From: Lysinibacillus fusiformis
Lineage (GTDB): Bacteria; Bacillota; Bacilli; Bacillales_A; Planococcaceae
Direction of reading: 5' to 3'
Assembly (NCBI RefSeq): GCF_003049525.1
Contig: NZ_PYWL01000002.1
Span: 496,001 to 560,000, forward strand
DNA: 64,000 nt
The position numbers and the translations under genes were made by a program. A model generated the notes under the pieces. It saw only the letters and a list, made by a program, of their open reading frames with translations, made no database searches and was not told the DNA's origin. Below are positions 26,558 through 34,438 of this stretch, one piece after another. The first letter of the stretch is position 1, and every line of letters begins with the position of its first letter.

Positions 26558-26725
26558 ATGGATTTATTAGTCGGGAATAGAGCTAGGGGTTGGGCTTTAT
26601 GGAAGGCTTTAATCACCTACGACTATCATAAGCTATCAAACAAAGCAATTGCAGATGAAGAATGGAATATTATAAACGTCATCATGGTTGATCACCTCAA
26701 AAGTTTACTTTTTATCAATAGATGA
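26558..26725 (+). pseudogene. fragment of phosphotransferase (APH-like)
   Basis: The 55 codons read RARGWALWKALITYDYHKLSN then a short helical tail. This is the look of the C-terminal end of an aminoglycoside-phosphotransferase/choline-kinase type protein, whose catalytic N-terminal domain is missing. An AGGGG ribosome site precedes the ATG, so a peptide could be made, but it could not be active. It is probably a deletion remnant beside the mobile-looking repeat at 26748. Confidence 0.5.
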
Positions 26726-26747
26726 ATAAGGAGCTCTTTATGTAGAA

Positions 26748-26874
26748 GTTGATTGGAACAAAGGGCGGCGACTCCTGCGGGAAAAGCGGGAAAGTCGAGA
26801 TCCTGGACTGAGCGCAGCGAGGGAAGCAGCTTGACCCCGCCCGCGGAAAGCGTCCGCCCGTAGTGGAAATCAAC
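26748..26874. repeat. GC-rich palindromic interspersed element
   Basis: These 127 bases are far richer in G and C than the surroundings. The ends are inverted repeats: GTTGATTGGAAC at the left, GTGGAAATCAAC at the right, with GGGCGGCGACTCC and GGAAAGCGTCCGCCC inside. The core contains CTGCGGGAAAAGCGGGAAAG. I recognise this as a dispersed intergenic repeat type common in Bacillales genomes. It encodes nothing and may be a MITE-like element or a structured RNA. Confidence 0.75.
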
Positions 26875-26905
26875 GGCTTTACTTTATTTCATTGTAAAAG
26901 AAAAA

Positions 26906-26977
26906 AGACTATAGACAAACTCAAAATTCATCGAGTTTGTCTATAGTCTGAGAGCTGTTTACACAGCTCTTTTTTTA
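26906..26977 (+). terminator. tandem hairpins with terminator
   Basis: A perfect 17-bp inverted repeat (AGACTATAGACAAACTC and its complement, 26906-26949) is followed immediately by AGAGCTG-TTTACA-CAGCTCT and seven T (26951-26977). The second is a normal terminator. The first is unusually long and perfect for a terminator and may be part of a repeat family. Confidence 0.75.
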
Positions 26978-27078
26978 TATTGAACAATGAATCGGCTTAG
27001 CTTAAGAAGGATTAGTTATGGAATAAACTTAGGGTATGGTAATAATTTACTGTGGATGTGTAATATTAAAACAAACAA

Positions 27079-27239
27079 TGCTATAATTCAATTAAATTTG
27101 TATGGATGATAAAAAACTTGTGATAAATCGATATCCCCCAGATTTATCCGCTAGATGAAAGGAGTCAAAGTTTAATGAATAGTCCAATCTAATTTTCCCC
27201 ATGAAGCCAAAATTCAAATGAAATATCGGGGGATATATA
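27079..27239 (+). promoter_or_regulatory. candidate attenuator leader of MFS gene
   Basis: An extended -10 (TGCTATAAT, 27079-27087) starts a leader with a hairpin GATAAATC / GATTTATC whose loop holds ATATCCCCC (27131-27139). A 5-codon frame MNSPI (27175-27192) follows AAAGGAG. The pump's own ribosome site GGGGGATAT (27228-27236) is exactly complementary to the loop sequence and can also pair with TTTCCCC at 27194-27200. Leader peptide plus sequestered ribosome site is the pattern of antibiotic-induced attenuation. Purely inferred. Confidence 0.4.
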
Positions 27240-28451
27240 ATGAAATTGAATAGAAATTTTTCTTTATTACTATTAGGTCAATCACTCGCTAATATAGGCG
27301 ATGTATTATATATAGTCAGTGTTATAAGTACGATTTTTTTGTTGACGGATTCTGCAATTTCAGCATCGTTTGTGCCATTTACGATTGCTTCCTCTATGTT
27401 CATATCCAGTATGCTGACACCTCTTTTAGTGGAGAAACTAAATCTTAAATGGTTACTTGCTGGGTCACAAATCGCAAAAACCATTTTACTCTTTATTCTA
27501 GGGTTTCTGGTAATGGGATTATCAGCAGCTAATTATTATTTTATCTTTTTAATAATAGGGTTTATTGCTTTTTTTGATGGATGTGCAAATCCAATAAGAC
27601 AGACATTGACTCCACACTACGTTAAACCTGAACAGCTACTTCAAGCTAATGGAATTTCCCAAACTATTACGCAGGTCATTCAAGCAGGTATGTGGTTCGT
27701 AGGAAGTTCATTATTACTGATTATGAGCTCTCAGCAACTGATTTGGTTAGTTGGATGTCTATTTGTATTGGCAAGTCTATTACTTAGCCTTTTAGAAAAT
27801 GTAAACAGCCATGAATCGACGGAGACAAAAGGGAAACTAGAAAAGATGAAAGAGGGTTGGCAAACTTTATCAAATACGCCAGTTTTAAAAAGGATTGCTT
27901 GGATAGAATTTTTAGATACCATCGCTGCAACAGTTTGGATAGCCGCTATTTTATATGTGTTTGTCAACGACGCGTTGAACGTTGATGAAAAGTGGTGGGG
28001 CTTTATTAATGGAGCCAACTTTTTAGGTCTGATTTTAGGAAGTGCTTATTGTATAAAATTTTCTTCTGTTGTAGAAAAGAAAATAGGAACCTATATTTTT
28101 GTCGGCTCCTTTGCAAGTTTCATATTTACAATAGTATTTAGCATAAATAGCATTCCGATGATTTCCTTACTTTTATCATTTTGTGTAGGGCTTTTTGGAC
28201 AAATTAAACAAATTCCTCAACAAACTGTAATACAAACCAGTGTATCAAAAGAACAGTTGTCAACTGTTTATACCTCATTAGGTGCTATCGGAACTGGAAT
28301 TTTCGGCATTGGCTCTCTCGTTATGGGGGTAATAGCAGATTTAGTAGGAATTAGAATGGTTTTCGTGATTTCGGGGCTATTACTGGCGACAGTCAGTGTA
28401 ATCGCACACAAAAATAAGCAATTGTTTGTTAGAAATGTTTTGAAACCATAA
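27240..28451 (+). CDS. MFS efflux transporter (MFS_3 type)
   Basis: The 403 residues make about twelve transmembrane helices. The N-terminus LGQSLANIGDVLYIVSVISTIF and the segment FFDGCANPIRQTLTPHYV match the MFS_3 branch, which includes macrolide and siderophore exporters. The start follows CGGGGGATATATA. A candidate attenuator precedes it, which would suit a drug-inducible pump. The substrate is not determined. Confidence 0.85.
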   Translation: MKLNRNFSLLLLGQSLANIGDVLYIVSVISTIFLLTDSAISASFVPFTIASSMFISSMLTPLLVEKLNLKWLLAGSQIAKTILLFILGFLVMGLSAANYYFIFLIIGFIAFFDGCANPIRQTLTPHYVKPEQLLQANGISQTITQVIQAGMWFVGSSLLLIMSSQQLIWLVGCLFVLASLLLSLLENVNSHESTETKGKLEKMKEGWQTLSNTPVLKRIAWIEFLDTIAATVWIAAILYVFVNDALNVDEKWWGFINGANFLGLILGSAYCIKFSSVVEKKIGTYIFVGSFASFIFTIVFSINSIPMISLLLSFCVGLFGQIKQIPQQTVIQTSVSKEQLSTVYTSLGAIGTGIFGIGSLVMGVIADLVGIRMVFVISGLLLATVSVIAHKNKQLFVRNVLKP

Positions 28452-28466
28452 AATTAAAGAAGAAGT

Positions 28467-28498
28467 AGGACCATCGATTTTGATGGTCCTTTTTTATT
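28467..28498 (+). terminator. Rho-independent terminator
   Basis: AGGACCATC-GATTTT-GATGGTCCT followed by TTTTTTATT. Confidence 0.92.
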
Positions 28499-28525
28499 GA
28501 ACACAATGTACGAACTTGGTGTTAT

Positions 28526-29908
28526 TTATGAGGACCATGCTTTTTTAAGTAATTGGACACCTAATTTAATTTCTTCCATTGTTAATGTGCTAAAGCCTAG
28601 CTGTAGCATCGGTTCTATCCGGGCTTGATGGAGAAAAAACGGGCTGGTTGGATAAACTTTTACCCCGTGGGCCTCAGCTTGTTGGATTAGCTGTTGTTCC
28701 GAGAGGGATGACTTTATTTTCACCAAAATATAGAGTCCTGATTGTTCACCTAAAACCGTGATTTGCTCCCCAAATTGTTGTTGTAGCTCCTGCACAAGGC
28801 AATGCATTTTTTGTTTATAGGTTAGGCGCATTCTTTTAATATGGCGGGTCCATTCGCCTTGGGCCATAAAATGAGCCATTGTGCGTTGATGTAGGGTGGA
28901 TGCATTTTGTTCAAAATGAGCAAATTTTTCTTTATAAGGCTGCATAAGGGCATCTGGTAACACCATATAGCTTATTCGTATGCCTGGTAAAAAGGATTTC
29001 GAAAATGTGCCTAAATAAATGACCCGAGAGGGATCGATAGAGGCAAGAGCAGGGAATGGCTGTTGTGTATAACGAAATTCACCATCATAATCATCCTCAA
29101 GAATATAGCCATTCACTTTTTGAGCCCATCGTATTAGTGCTTGCCGCTGTTGAATGTTCATGGAGGCACCATATGGAAAATGGTGTGATGGTGTGACATA
29201 CAATAGCCGTGAGCGACAAGTTGTTAAAATATCAAGCTGTGCACCTGCTTCGAAAACAGGTAAGGCCTCAATGTCAAAGTTATGTAATTGAAATGCCTCT
29301 CGAGCCCCATCATAGCCTGGGTCCTCCAGCAATATGCTAGGGAAATTTTCCTTCAATAAAAACCCAAGATACAGAAGCATTTGCTGTGTACTACTCCCAA
29401 TAATGATATTTTCATTATTGGTATATAGGCCTCTTGCCTGCAGTAAATATTGGGCAAGCTGCTCTTTTAGCATAGGTTCTCCAAACAGTTCACCATATTG
29501 ATAGCAAGTGGAATCCTGTAAAACCTGATTGGCGATTTGACGCCACGTCTTGATGGGAAAGTGCTGTTGATCGACAGCCCCTGCTTTGAAGTTTACAAGG
29601 AATGCTGTAGTATCCTTTAGTGGCTTCGATCGAATGGGCTGTGGCTGCTCGTGAAAGAAAACTTGCTCCAGCGCATTCACAAAATACCCTTTCCGACCTT
29701 CACCACGAATGTACCCCTCAGCCACAAGCTGATCATAGGCCGTTAAGGTCGTATTGCGGCTCACCTGCAATGTTTCTGCCAGCTTCCGAATAGAAGGCAG
29801 AGAATCATTTTTTTGCAATGTGCCCTCCATAATGAGGGTTTTCATTTGCTGATAGATTTGTTTATATTTGGCCTCTTTGTCGGTTAATAAAAAGATGAAA
29901 TCGTCCAT
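28526..29908 (-). CDS. MocR/PdxR-type GntR-aminotransferase regulator
   Basis: The 460-residue protein joins an N-terminal GntR winged helix (SLPSIRKLAETLQVSRNTTLTAYDQLVAEGYI) to a class I aminotransferase-like domain with the PLP lysine in GTFSKSFLPG (Lys304). Such MocR proteins sense PLP or amino compounds and regulate neighbours, often divergent genes. ATG at 29908 follows AAGAGGTGCG. The divergent gene is a GNAT acetyltransferase. Direct repeats TTGAAATGT in the intergenic region are candidate binding sites. Confidence 0.93.
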   Translation of the reverse strand: MDDFIFLLTDKEAKYKQIYQQMKTLIMEGTLQKNDSLPSIRKLAETLQVSRNTTLTAYDQLVAEGYIRGEGRKGYFVNALEQVFFHEQPQPIRSKPLKDTTAFLVNFKAGAVDQQHFPIKTWRQIANQVLQDSTCYQYGELFGEPMLKEQLAQYLLQARGLYTNNENIIIGSSTQQMLLYLGFLLKENFPSILLEDPGYDGAREAFQLHNFDIEALPVFEAGAQLDILTTCRSRLLYVTPSHHFPYGASMNIQQRQALIRWAQKVNGYILEDDYDGEFRYTQQPFPALASIDPSRVIYLGTFSKSFLPGIRISYMVLPDALMQPYKEKFAHFEQNASTLHQRTMAHFMAQGEWTRHIKRMRLTYKQKMHCLVQELQQQFGEQITVLGEQSGLYILVKIKSSLSEQQLIQQAEAHGVKVYPTSPFFLHQARIEPMLQLGFSTLTMEEIKLGVQLLKKAWSS

Positions 29909-29927
29909 AACGCACCTCTTCGACATG

Positions 29928-29960
29928 TTGAAATGTTTGATACTGTCTCTTTTGAAATGT
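29928..29960. promoter_or_regulatory. candidate MocR direct-repeat operator
   Basis: TTGAAATGT occurs at 29928-29936 and again at 29952-29960, 24 bases apart, in the divergent MocR/GNAT intergenic region. MocR regulators are known to bind spaced direct repeats. A third partial copy (TTGAAATG) at about 29999-30007 overlaps the GNAT ribosome site. Confidence 0.45.
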
Positions 29961-30019
29961 CAGATAATCTACTACCATCATACTAGAATGACAAATAAAT
30001 TGAAATGGGGGAGTGGAAT

Positions 30020-30460
30020 ATGAATATTTGTACTGTGACACAGGCAACAATTGGGGAAGTGGTCCCGTTATTTAATGCCTATCGTGAGTTTTATGGACAA
30101 GCGACTGATTTAATACAAGCCGAGCAGTTTATCCAAGAACGTGTGGAAAAGGAGCAATCCATTATGTTTCTCGCATATTTAGATGGGGAAGCAGTAGGCT
30201 TTGCGCAGTTATTTCCTATCTTTTCATCCGTATCTATGAAAAGGGCGTTTATTTTAAATGATTTATTTGTGGCTGGGCATGCCAGAAAACAAGGGGTGGC
30301 CAAAGCATTAATCGATCAATGCTACGTCTATTGCCAGCAGGAGAACGCTCGTTACATGATGCTCGAAACAGCAAAGGACAATGTCAATGCACAAAAGCTC
30401 TATGAAAAAGTAGGGATGACCATAGATGATCATGTTTATTATTACAGTATTTATTGGTGA
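30020..30460 (+). CDS. GNAT acetyltransferase
   Basis: The 146-residue protein has the GNAT core: FLAYLDGEAVGFAQLFP, LNDLFVAGHARKQGVAKALID (acetyl-CoA loop) and TAKDNVNAQKLYEKVGM. ATG at 30020 follows GGGGGAG; a start 15 bases upstream would bury that site in the coding region. Divergent from the MocR gene, so probably its target. The substrate is unknown. Confidence 0.88.
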   Translation: MNICTVTQATIGEVVPLFNAYREFYGQATDLIQAEQFIQERVEKEQSIMFLAYLDGEAVGFAQLFPIFSSVSMKRAFILNDLFVAGHARKQGVAKALIDQCYVYCQQENARYMMLETAKDNVNAQKLYEKVGMTIDDHVYYYSIYW

Positions 30461-30521
30461 AAAACAGGGCTGTAGTTTTTATAAGCCTTTATTTGTATGA
30501 AATCTATAATCCACCTGTTGA

Positions 30522-30555
30522 AAGACCCCCCATTTGAGCTAAATGGCGGGGTCTT
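30522..30555 (-). terminator. terminator between convergent genes
   Basis: AAGACCCC / GGGGTCTT with a long central paired part around CCATTT / AAATGG. The T tail is short on both strands, so it may be weak. It separates the GNAT gene from the methyltransferase. Confidence 0.6.
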
Positions 30556-30559
30556 ACGG

Positions 30560-31243
30560 TTAGGCGTGACTCATCCAGCCAGCAAAAAGACCTGAACTGA
30601 AAAAGCGCGTAATCTGCTTAAATCCAGCCTCCTTCAATAATTCTTGAATGTCTTGATCGGATAGGAAAGAGATATTCATAATGACTTGTCCCATATCTTC
30701 AACTTTTGCTTTTTTATATCCTGCCTCTAAAAAGAAGCTTTGCCAGATTTTAATGCGATCTTGCAGTTCGTCACTATTACGATCACCGTAGGCACAAGCA
30801 AGGACAAAAGGTTTGCCAGGCTTTAATTGCTCATGAATATTGTGCAGTAAGTTAAGTTTTTGCTGTCTATCTTCCATAAAATGCAGCACAAGGATACAGC
30901 TAGCCGCATCATAGGTTAATGGAGAGGAGGGCAAGGTATCAATGGTTCCTTGGAGAAGCTGAACTCGGCTTTCAATAGCTAATTGCTGTGCTTTATACTG
31001 AGCAATTTGCAGCATCTCTTCAGACGGGTCTATACCTGTAAATGTCCAGCTTGGATTAGAGGGTCCCCATGCGGACAGCTCATTACCGCCCCCAGCTCCT
31101 ACAACTAGCAGGGAAGTTTCTTGCTCACCTAAATGAGCTCGGAAATAGGCTTGTGCCATGGCGAACAGAGTGTCATAAGTTGGTACAGAGATACGAGTAC
31201 TTTGTTCATAAATGCGAGCCTTCTCTAATAAATGTGTCTTCAT
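30560..31243 (-). CDS. class I SAM-dependent methyltransferase
   Basis: The 227-residue protein has motif I LLVVGAGGGNELSAWG (about 41-56), the acidic residue after the second strand in FTGIDPSEEML, and AASCILVLHFMED (motif IV area). It therefore binds S-adenosylmethionine. The acceptor is unknown; the form resembles small-molecule methyltransferases. ATG at 31243 follows GGAGGT; an in-frame start 15 bases upstream is less likely. It stands alone. Confidence 0.85.
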   Translation of the reverse strand: MKTHLLEKARIYEQSTRISVPTYDTLFAMAQAYFRAHLGEQETSLLVVGAGGGNELSAWGPSNPSWTFTGIDPSEEMLQIAQYKAQQLAIESRVQLLQGTIDTLPSSPLTYDAASCILVLHFMEDRQQKLNLLHNIHEQLKPGKPFVLACAYGDRNSDELQDRIKIWQSFFLEAGYKKAKVEDMGQVIMNISFLSDQDIQELLKEAGFKQITRFFSSGLFAGWMSHA

Positions 31244-31472
31244 AGTCATTACCTCCAATGTATATTGCGTATATTAAAGACCTTGTTTGTCTGTAATTGA
31301 GTATATATGAAATTTAACCGAAGCACAATAATGAAATCTTACCCTATTATAATTAAAGTAAAACGATTAATATTTAATTTAAAGGATTAATAATTTAACG
31401 ATTATCATTAAATTGTTATTGAATTTAATAGGTCTTTCTTCTACACTTAACGTAATGAATAGGGGGGGAAAT

Positions 31473-32072
31473 ATGATTAATGCAATTGTGCAAGTGGTGT
31501 TATTTTCAGTCATACCGTTTGTTTGGTGGAGTTTTACAGCTAAAAAGAAACAACTATTCCTCGAATGGTTAGGATTTCATAGGCCAGTTATTGTCGATAA
31601 GGGGAAATATGCCATGTTTTATATGCTTGCTATTGTCGTATTAGTGGTGCCTAATTTCGCTCTCGTCTTTTTTTACATGGATGGTTCCATATTAGCGTCC
31701 AATCAATTTACTGGTCTTGGCTTAGCGGGGGTCATACCCGCTCTTCTGTATGCTATGATTCAGACCGGCTTATCAGAGGAGATTTTGTTCCGTGGCTTTT
31801 TACTGAAAAGGCTGGCAAAGTCATTTGGTTTCCAGGTCGGAAATTTGCTACAAAGCCTCGTTTTTGGCTGTATCCATGGGGCTATGTTATGGACGGTATT
31901 ACCATTTCCAATCATCTTGTTAGTTGTACTATCTACGGGGCTAGCAGGCTATGTGATGGGATGGATGAATGAGCGAGTTAGCGGGGGCTCCATCATGACG
32001 AGCTGGAGTATTCATAGTTTGACTAATTTAATGACTGCTTGCTTATCCATGTTTCAAATTCTATCTTTTTGA
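31473..32072 (+). CDS. CPBP family intramembrane protease
   Basis: The 199-residue membrane protein has the CPBP (CAAX protease / bacteriocin-processing) motifs SEEILFRGFLLKR (EExxxR), VFGCIHGAML (FxxxH) and a third conserved helix with SIHSLTNLM. The Glu and His residues bind the catalytic metal in this family. ATG at 31473 follows TAGGGGGGG; the upstream extension has no ribosome site. Roles in the family include peptide maturation and immunity; no bacteriocin gene is seen nearby. Confidence 0.85.
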   Translation: MINAIVQVVLFSVIPFVWWSFTAKKKQLFLEWLGFHRPVIVDKGKYAMFYMLAIVVLVVPNFALVFFYMDGSILASNQFTGLGLAGVIPALLYAMIQTGLSEEILFRGFLLKRLAKSFGFQVGNLLQSLVFGCIHGAMLWTVLPFPIILLVVLSTGLAGYVMGWMNERVSGGSIMTSWSIHSLTNLMTACLSMFQILSF

Positions 32073-32143
32073 CTTATTTGCATTTCTTTGCCGTCACTTG
32101 CATAATAGGGCAGAGAAGATTTTTCTTGAAGGGAAGTGCAAAC

Positions 32144-32329
32144 ATGACAGAATGGCCAAAGGGAGTAGCCAAACCTGCAATTCGTGCATTACAGGCAGCA
32201 GGCTATACACAATTGAAACAGCTGGAAAACGTTGACCTTTCCACTTTAGCTCATTTACATGGAATGGGACCAAAAGCGCTTGCTGCGATTGAGGCGGCAT
32301 TAAAGGAAAGTAGGGAGCCTCGTGAATAA
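32144..32329 (+). CDS. small helix-hairpin-helix protein
   Basis: The 61-residue protein reads as one helix-hairpin-helix fold: PAIRALQAAGYTQLKQLENV then LHGMGPKALAAIEAAL. This resembles the RNA polymerase alpha C-terminal domain and related DNA-binding HhH domains. AAGGGAAG precedes the ATG. It overlaps the next small membrane protein gene by 8 bases. Nucleic-acid binding is likely; the target is unknown. Confidence 0.75.
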   Translation: MTEWPKGVAKPAIRALQAAGYTQLKQLENVDLSTLAHLHGMGPKALAAIEAALKESREPRE

Positions 32330-32489
32330 GCTGACATTATTTTTACTGGCAATGGTGGTCTATTATATAGTCGTTGTTTTCCTCATCAGTAAGCTTTTTA
32401 TCATTCCTATCATGAAAGTAATGGCACTTGTCTTCTTTATAGGAGCGGGTTTCATCTTTTCACGTAAAATGCGCAGGAAATTGCAGTAG
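32322..32489 (+). CDS. small two-helix membrane protein
   Basis: The 55-codon frame starts with GTG inside the end of the HhH gene (AGGGAG upstream) and ends 8 bases before the next gene. It encodes two hydrophobic helices, about 4-22 and 30-46, and a basic tail KMRRKLQ. Tight packing between two genes and a good ribosome site support a real gene. Function unknown. Confidence 0.6.
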   Translation: MNKLTLFLLAMVVYYIVVVFLISKLFIIPIMKVMALVFFIGAGFIFSRKMRRKLQ

Positions 32490-32497
32490 GAGGCATT

Positions 32498-33130
32498 ATG
32501 AAAATTGTTCAATTAACAGTCATTTATTTAGCCATTATTTTGCTGGCTATGGTGCTATCTTTATCAGGTGTTCGGCTATCCTTTTCACTCGGTATAATTG
32601 CAGTGTTCGTGGTAGCTATTATTTACCGTCATGTACATATTTTATATCGATCAAACAATATGGAACTTGTAGATAAATGGGTGAAGCGCCGTCAAAAAGA
32701 ACCAATATTTGCGGCTCTCTATGCATCCGCTTATGGGACGGTAGATGAACAGATTCGTGCTATCGATGTCATCATCCACCATTATAAGCAACCAGCCATC
32801 AAATATAATTATCTATTTACGAAAGCAATTATGGAGAAAAATCTTGGAGCGGCAAAGGCTGCTGCCCAGCAAATTAACAAGGAGCCATTGTCAAGCTATG
32901 CCCTATGCTATATTGCAGCGATGGAAGGTCGAACGGCTGCTATGAGAAGCGACAAGCTGACACAGCCTTGGATGCAACCCGCTGTAGAGGCGGTATACGC
33001 CCATAGTCAAAAAAATCAAGAATTATTTCGCCAATGGGCTGATGCTAGCATCGAACAAGCGCGTGGTGTACAAAAGTATGGTTTAATACATAATTTTAGA
33101 CAAATGGAAAGAGAATTGGATCGTGAATAA
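32498..33130 (+). CDS. membrane-anchored hypothetical protein
   Basis: The 210-residue protein has two N-terminal transmembrane helices (about 4-22 and 27-48) and a helical cytoplasmic domain that looks like TPR-type repeats (PIFAALYASAYGTVDEQIRAI and SSYALCYIAAMEGR). GTAGGAGG precedes the ATG. With the HhH and small membrane genes it forms a three-gene operon. No family is recognised. Confidence 0.65.
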   Translation: MKIVQLTVIYLAIILLAMVLSLSGVRLSFSLGIIAVFVVAIIYRHVHILYRSNNMELVDKWVKRRQKEPIFAALYASAYGTVDEQIRAIDVIIHHYKQPAIKYNYLFTKAIMEKNLGAAKAAAQQINKEPLSSYALCYIAAMEGRTAAMRSDKLTQPWMQPAVEAVYAHSQKNQELFRQWADASIEQARGVQKYGLIHNFRQMERELDRE

Positions 33131-33177
33131 CTATTTGGTTTACTAAACAAAACATGAAACTTATGAGGAGTCGTTCA

Positions 33178-33475
33178 TTTGAAGGTAAATAGATTTCCTA
33201 CAATTGTTCATAAGGGGACGAATGCCTAAGTTAGTGATGATCAATGAGCACCGACTAGTGGAAGGTGGAGAGGTCCGTCTTACAGTGATTGATACAATTT
33301 CCTAAAGTCAATCGTGGTTCGGATAAAGAGATGAAATAGGCTCTTTTGAAGGTGGAATTAGAAGTAATCGTTTTGTAGAGCAAAACGGTGAATGGGTTAA
33401 ATCATGATCAAAGCCTAATACTATTTATATAGAAAAACAAAACGGAACCCTTTCTCTAAAGATGAAAAATTCGTC
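33178..33475 (+). pseudogene. decayed coding remnants
   Basis: Short protein-like stretches in different frames are interrupted by stops: KVNRFPTIVHKGTNA, MPKLVMINEHRLVEGGEVRL, and later SFEGGIRSNRFVEQNGEWVK followed by a stop. None has a full reading frame. The pattern suggests one small degraded gene; its family cannot be named. Confidence 0.35.
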
Positions 33476-33490
33476 TTGGAGGAAGAACAA

Positions 33491-33799
33491 TTGAGTAGAA
33501 AAACTAAAAATACAGCATTTCATTGTGAACAATGTGGGTTAGACGTGACACCATTAAACAATGGCAGTTTCCGCAATCATTGCCCACATTGTTTATATTC
33601 AAAGCAACTAGATATTGTACCTGGTGATAGAGCCAATCCATGTAAAGGGTTAATGAAACCTATTACTATTGATTATTCATCTAAAAAAGGGTATCAACTT
33701 GTACATCAATGTACAAAATGTGGTCACCAGTCACGCAATAAAGTAGCCGTGGATTGCACACAAGAGGATCAACTTATTCTATTTATGCAATCTATATAG
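33491..33799 (+). CDS. RNHCP domain protein
   Basis: The 102-residue protein contains two CxxC knuckles (CEQCGLDV, CTKCGHQS) and the name-giving RNHCPHCLYS, followed by LDIVPGDRANPCKGLMKPI. These mark the RNHCP (PF12647) family, a zinc-binding fold of unknown role. TTG at 33491, eight bases after GGAGG, is preferred to the TTG at 33476. Confidence 0.85.
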   Translation: MSRKTKNTAFHCEQCGLDVTPLNNGSFRNHCPHCLYSKQLDIVPGDRANPCKGLMKPITIDYSSKKGYQLVHQCTKCGHQSRNKVAVDCTQEDQLILFMQSI

Positions 33800-33814
33800 T
33801 CGTTTCATGTTTGT

Positions 33815-33853
33815 AAGACGTATTAAAGAGCAACTCTTTAATACGTCTTTTTT
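33815..33853. terminator. bidirectional terminator
   Basis: A perfect 16-bp stem AAGACGTATTAAAGAG and its complement with a CAA loop and T on the right side; it separates convergent genes. Confidence 0.9.
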
Positions 33854-34349
33854 AACGCTTTTTATTCAATAAAATGCCTCGTACGATCCCCATACTGAAA
33901 ATACCACAGAGCAAGAAAAGAAAAAGATATGCATGCCATTGTTGTAAAATGCGAACGCGTCCCAATGCAATCGTAAGGTCGTTGAAAAGGGAGTAAGTAA
34001 AGTACAGTAAAATACTATTTTTTATGAGACAAAATGTCATGATGCCATTTTGACGCTGGCTATGGGACAGCGGCGGTTTATTTTTTCTCATCATAGGATA
34101 GGCTGCTTTCATCTCTAAATAGTGTAAAAGTAAAAATAGCATGAGTGCGATAAATGGTAAATAAAAAATAGCAATTTTTGGCCCAAACTGTGCATGGTCA
34201 CTTGTAAAGCTTTGTAAAACGGGAATCGTTGCAGGAAGCTTTCGATATTGAATTAGTGTAGCTGTGAAGCCAGCTAAAAAAATGGTGGCCACGATGACCG
34301 TCAGCTGGTGACAAAAGCGTGGTGTTGGTGTTTTTTGTTGTGTCTGCAT
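33852..34349 (-). CDS. DUF1648-like membrane protein
   Basis: The 165 residues have four hydrophobic helices. The segment RKLPATIPVLQSF after the first helix is the kind of motif seen in DUF1648 proteins (LPxxIPxHF), though the His is replaced. No partner gene for a complete SdpI-like immunity protein is seen. The function is unknown. Confidence 0.55.
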   Translation of the reverse strand: MQTQQKTPTPRFCHQLTVIVATIFLAGFTATLIQYRKLPATIPVLQSFTSDHAQFGPKIAIFYLPFIALMLFLLLHYLEMKAAYPMMRKNKPPLSHSQRQNGIMTFCLIKNSILLYFTYSLFNDLTIALGRVRILQQWHAYLFLFLLCGIFSMGIVRGILLNKKR

Positions 34350-34438
34350 CCTTGCCCCTCATTTCCATCATCATTCAAAATTACAATCTGTTATACTGTA
34401 TCATAGAATGATTGCTTTTGTGAGAGAGAAAGAAGGAT

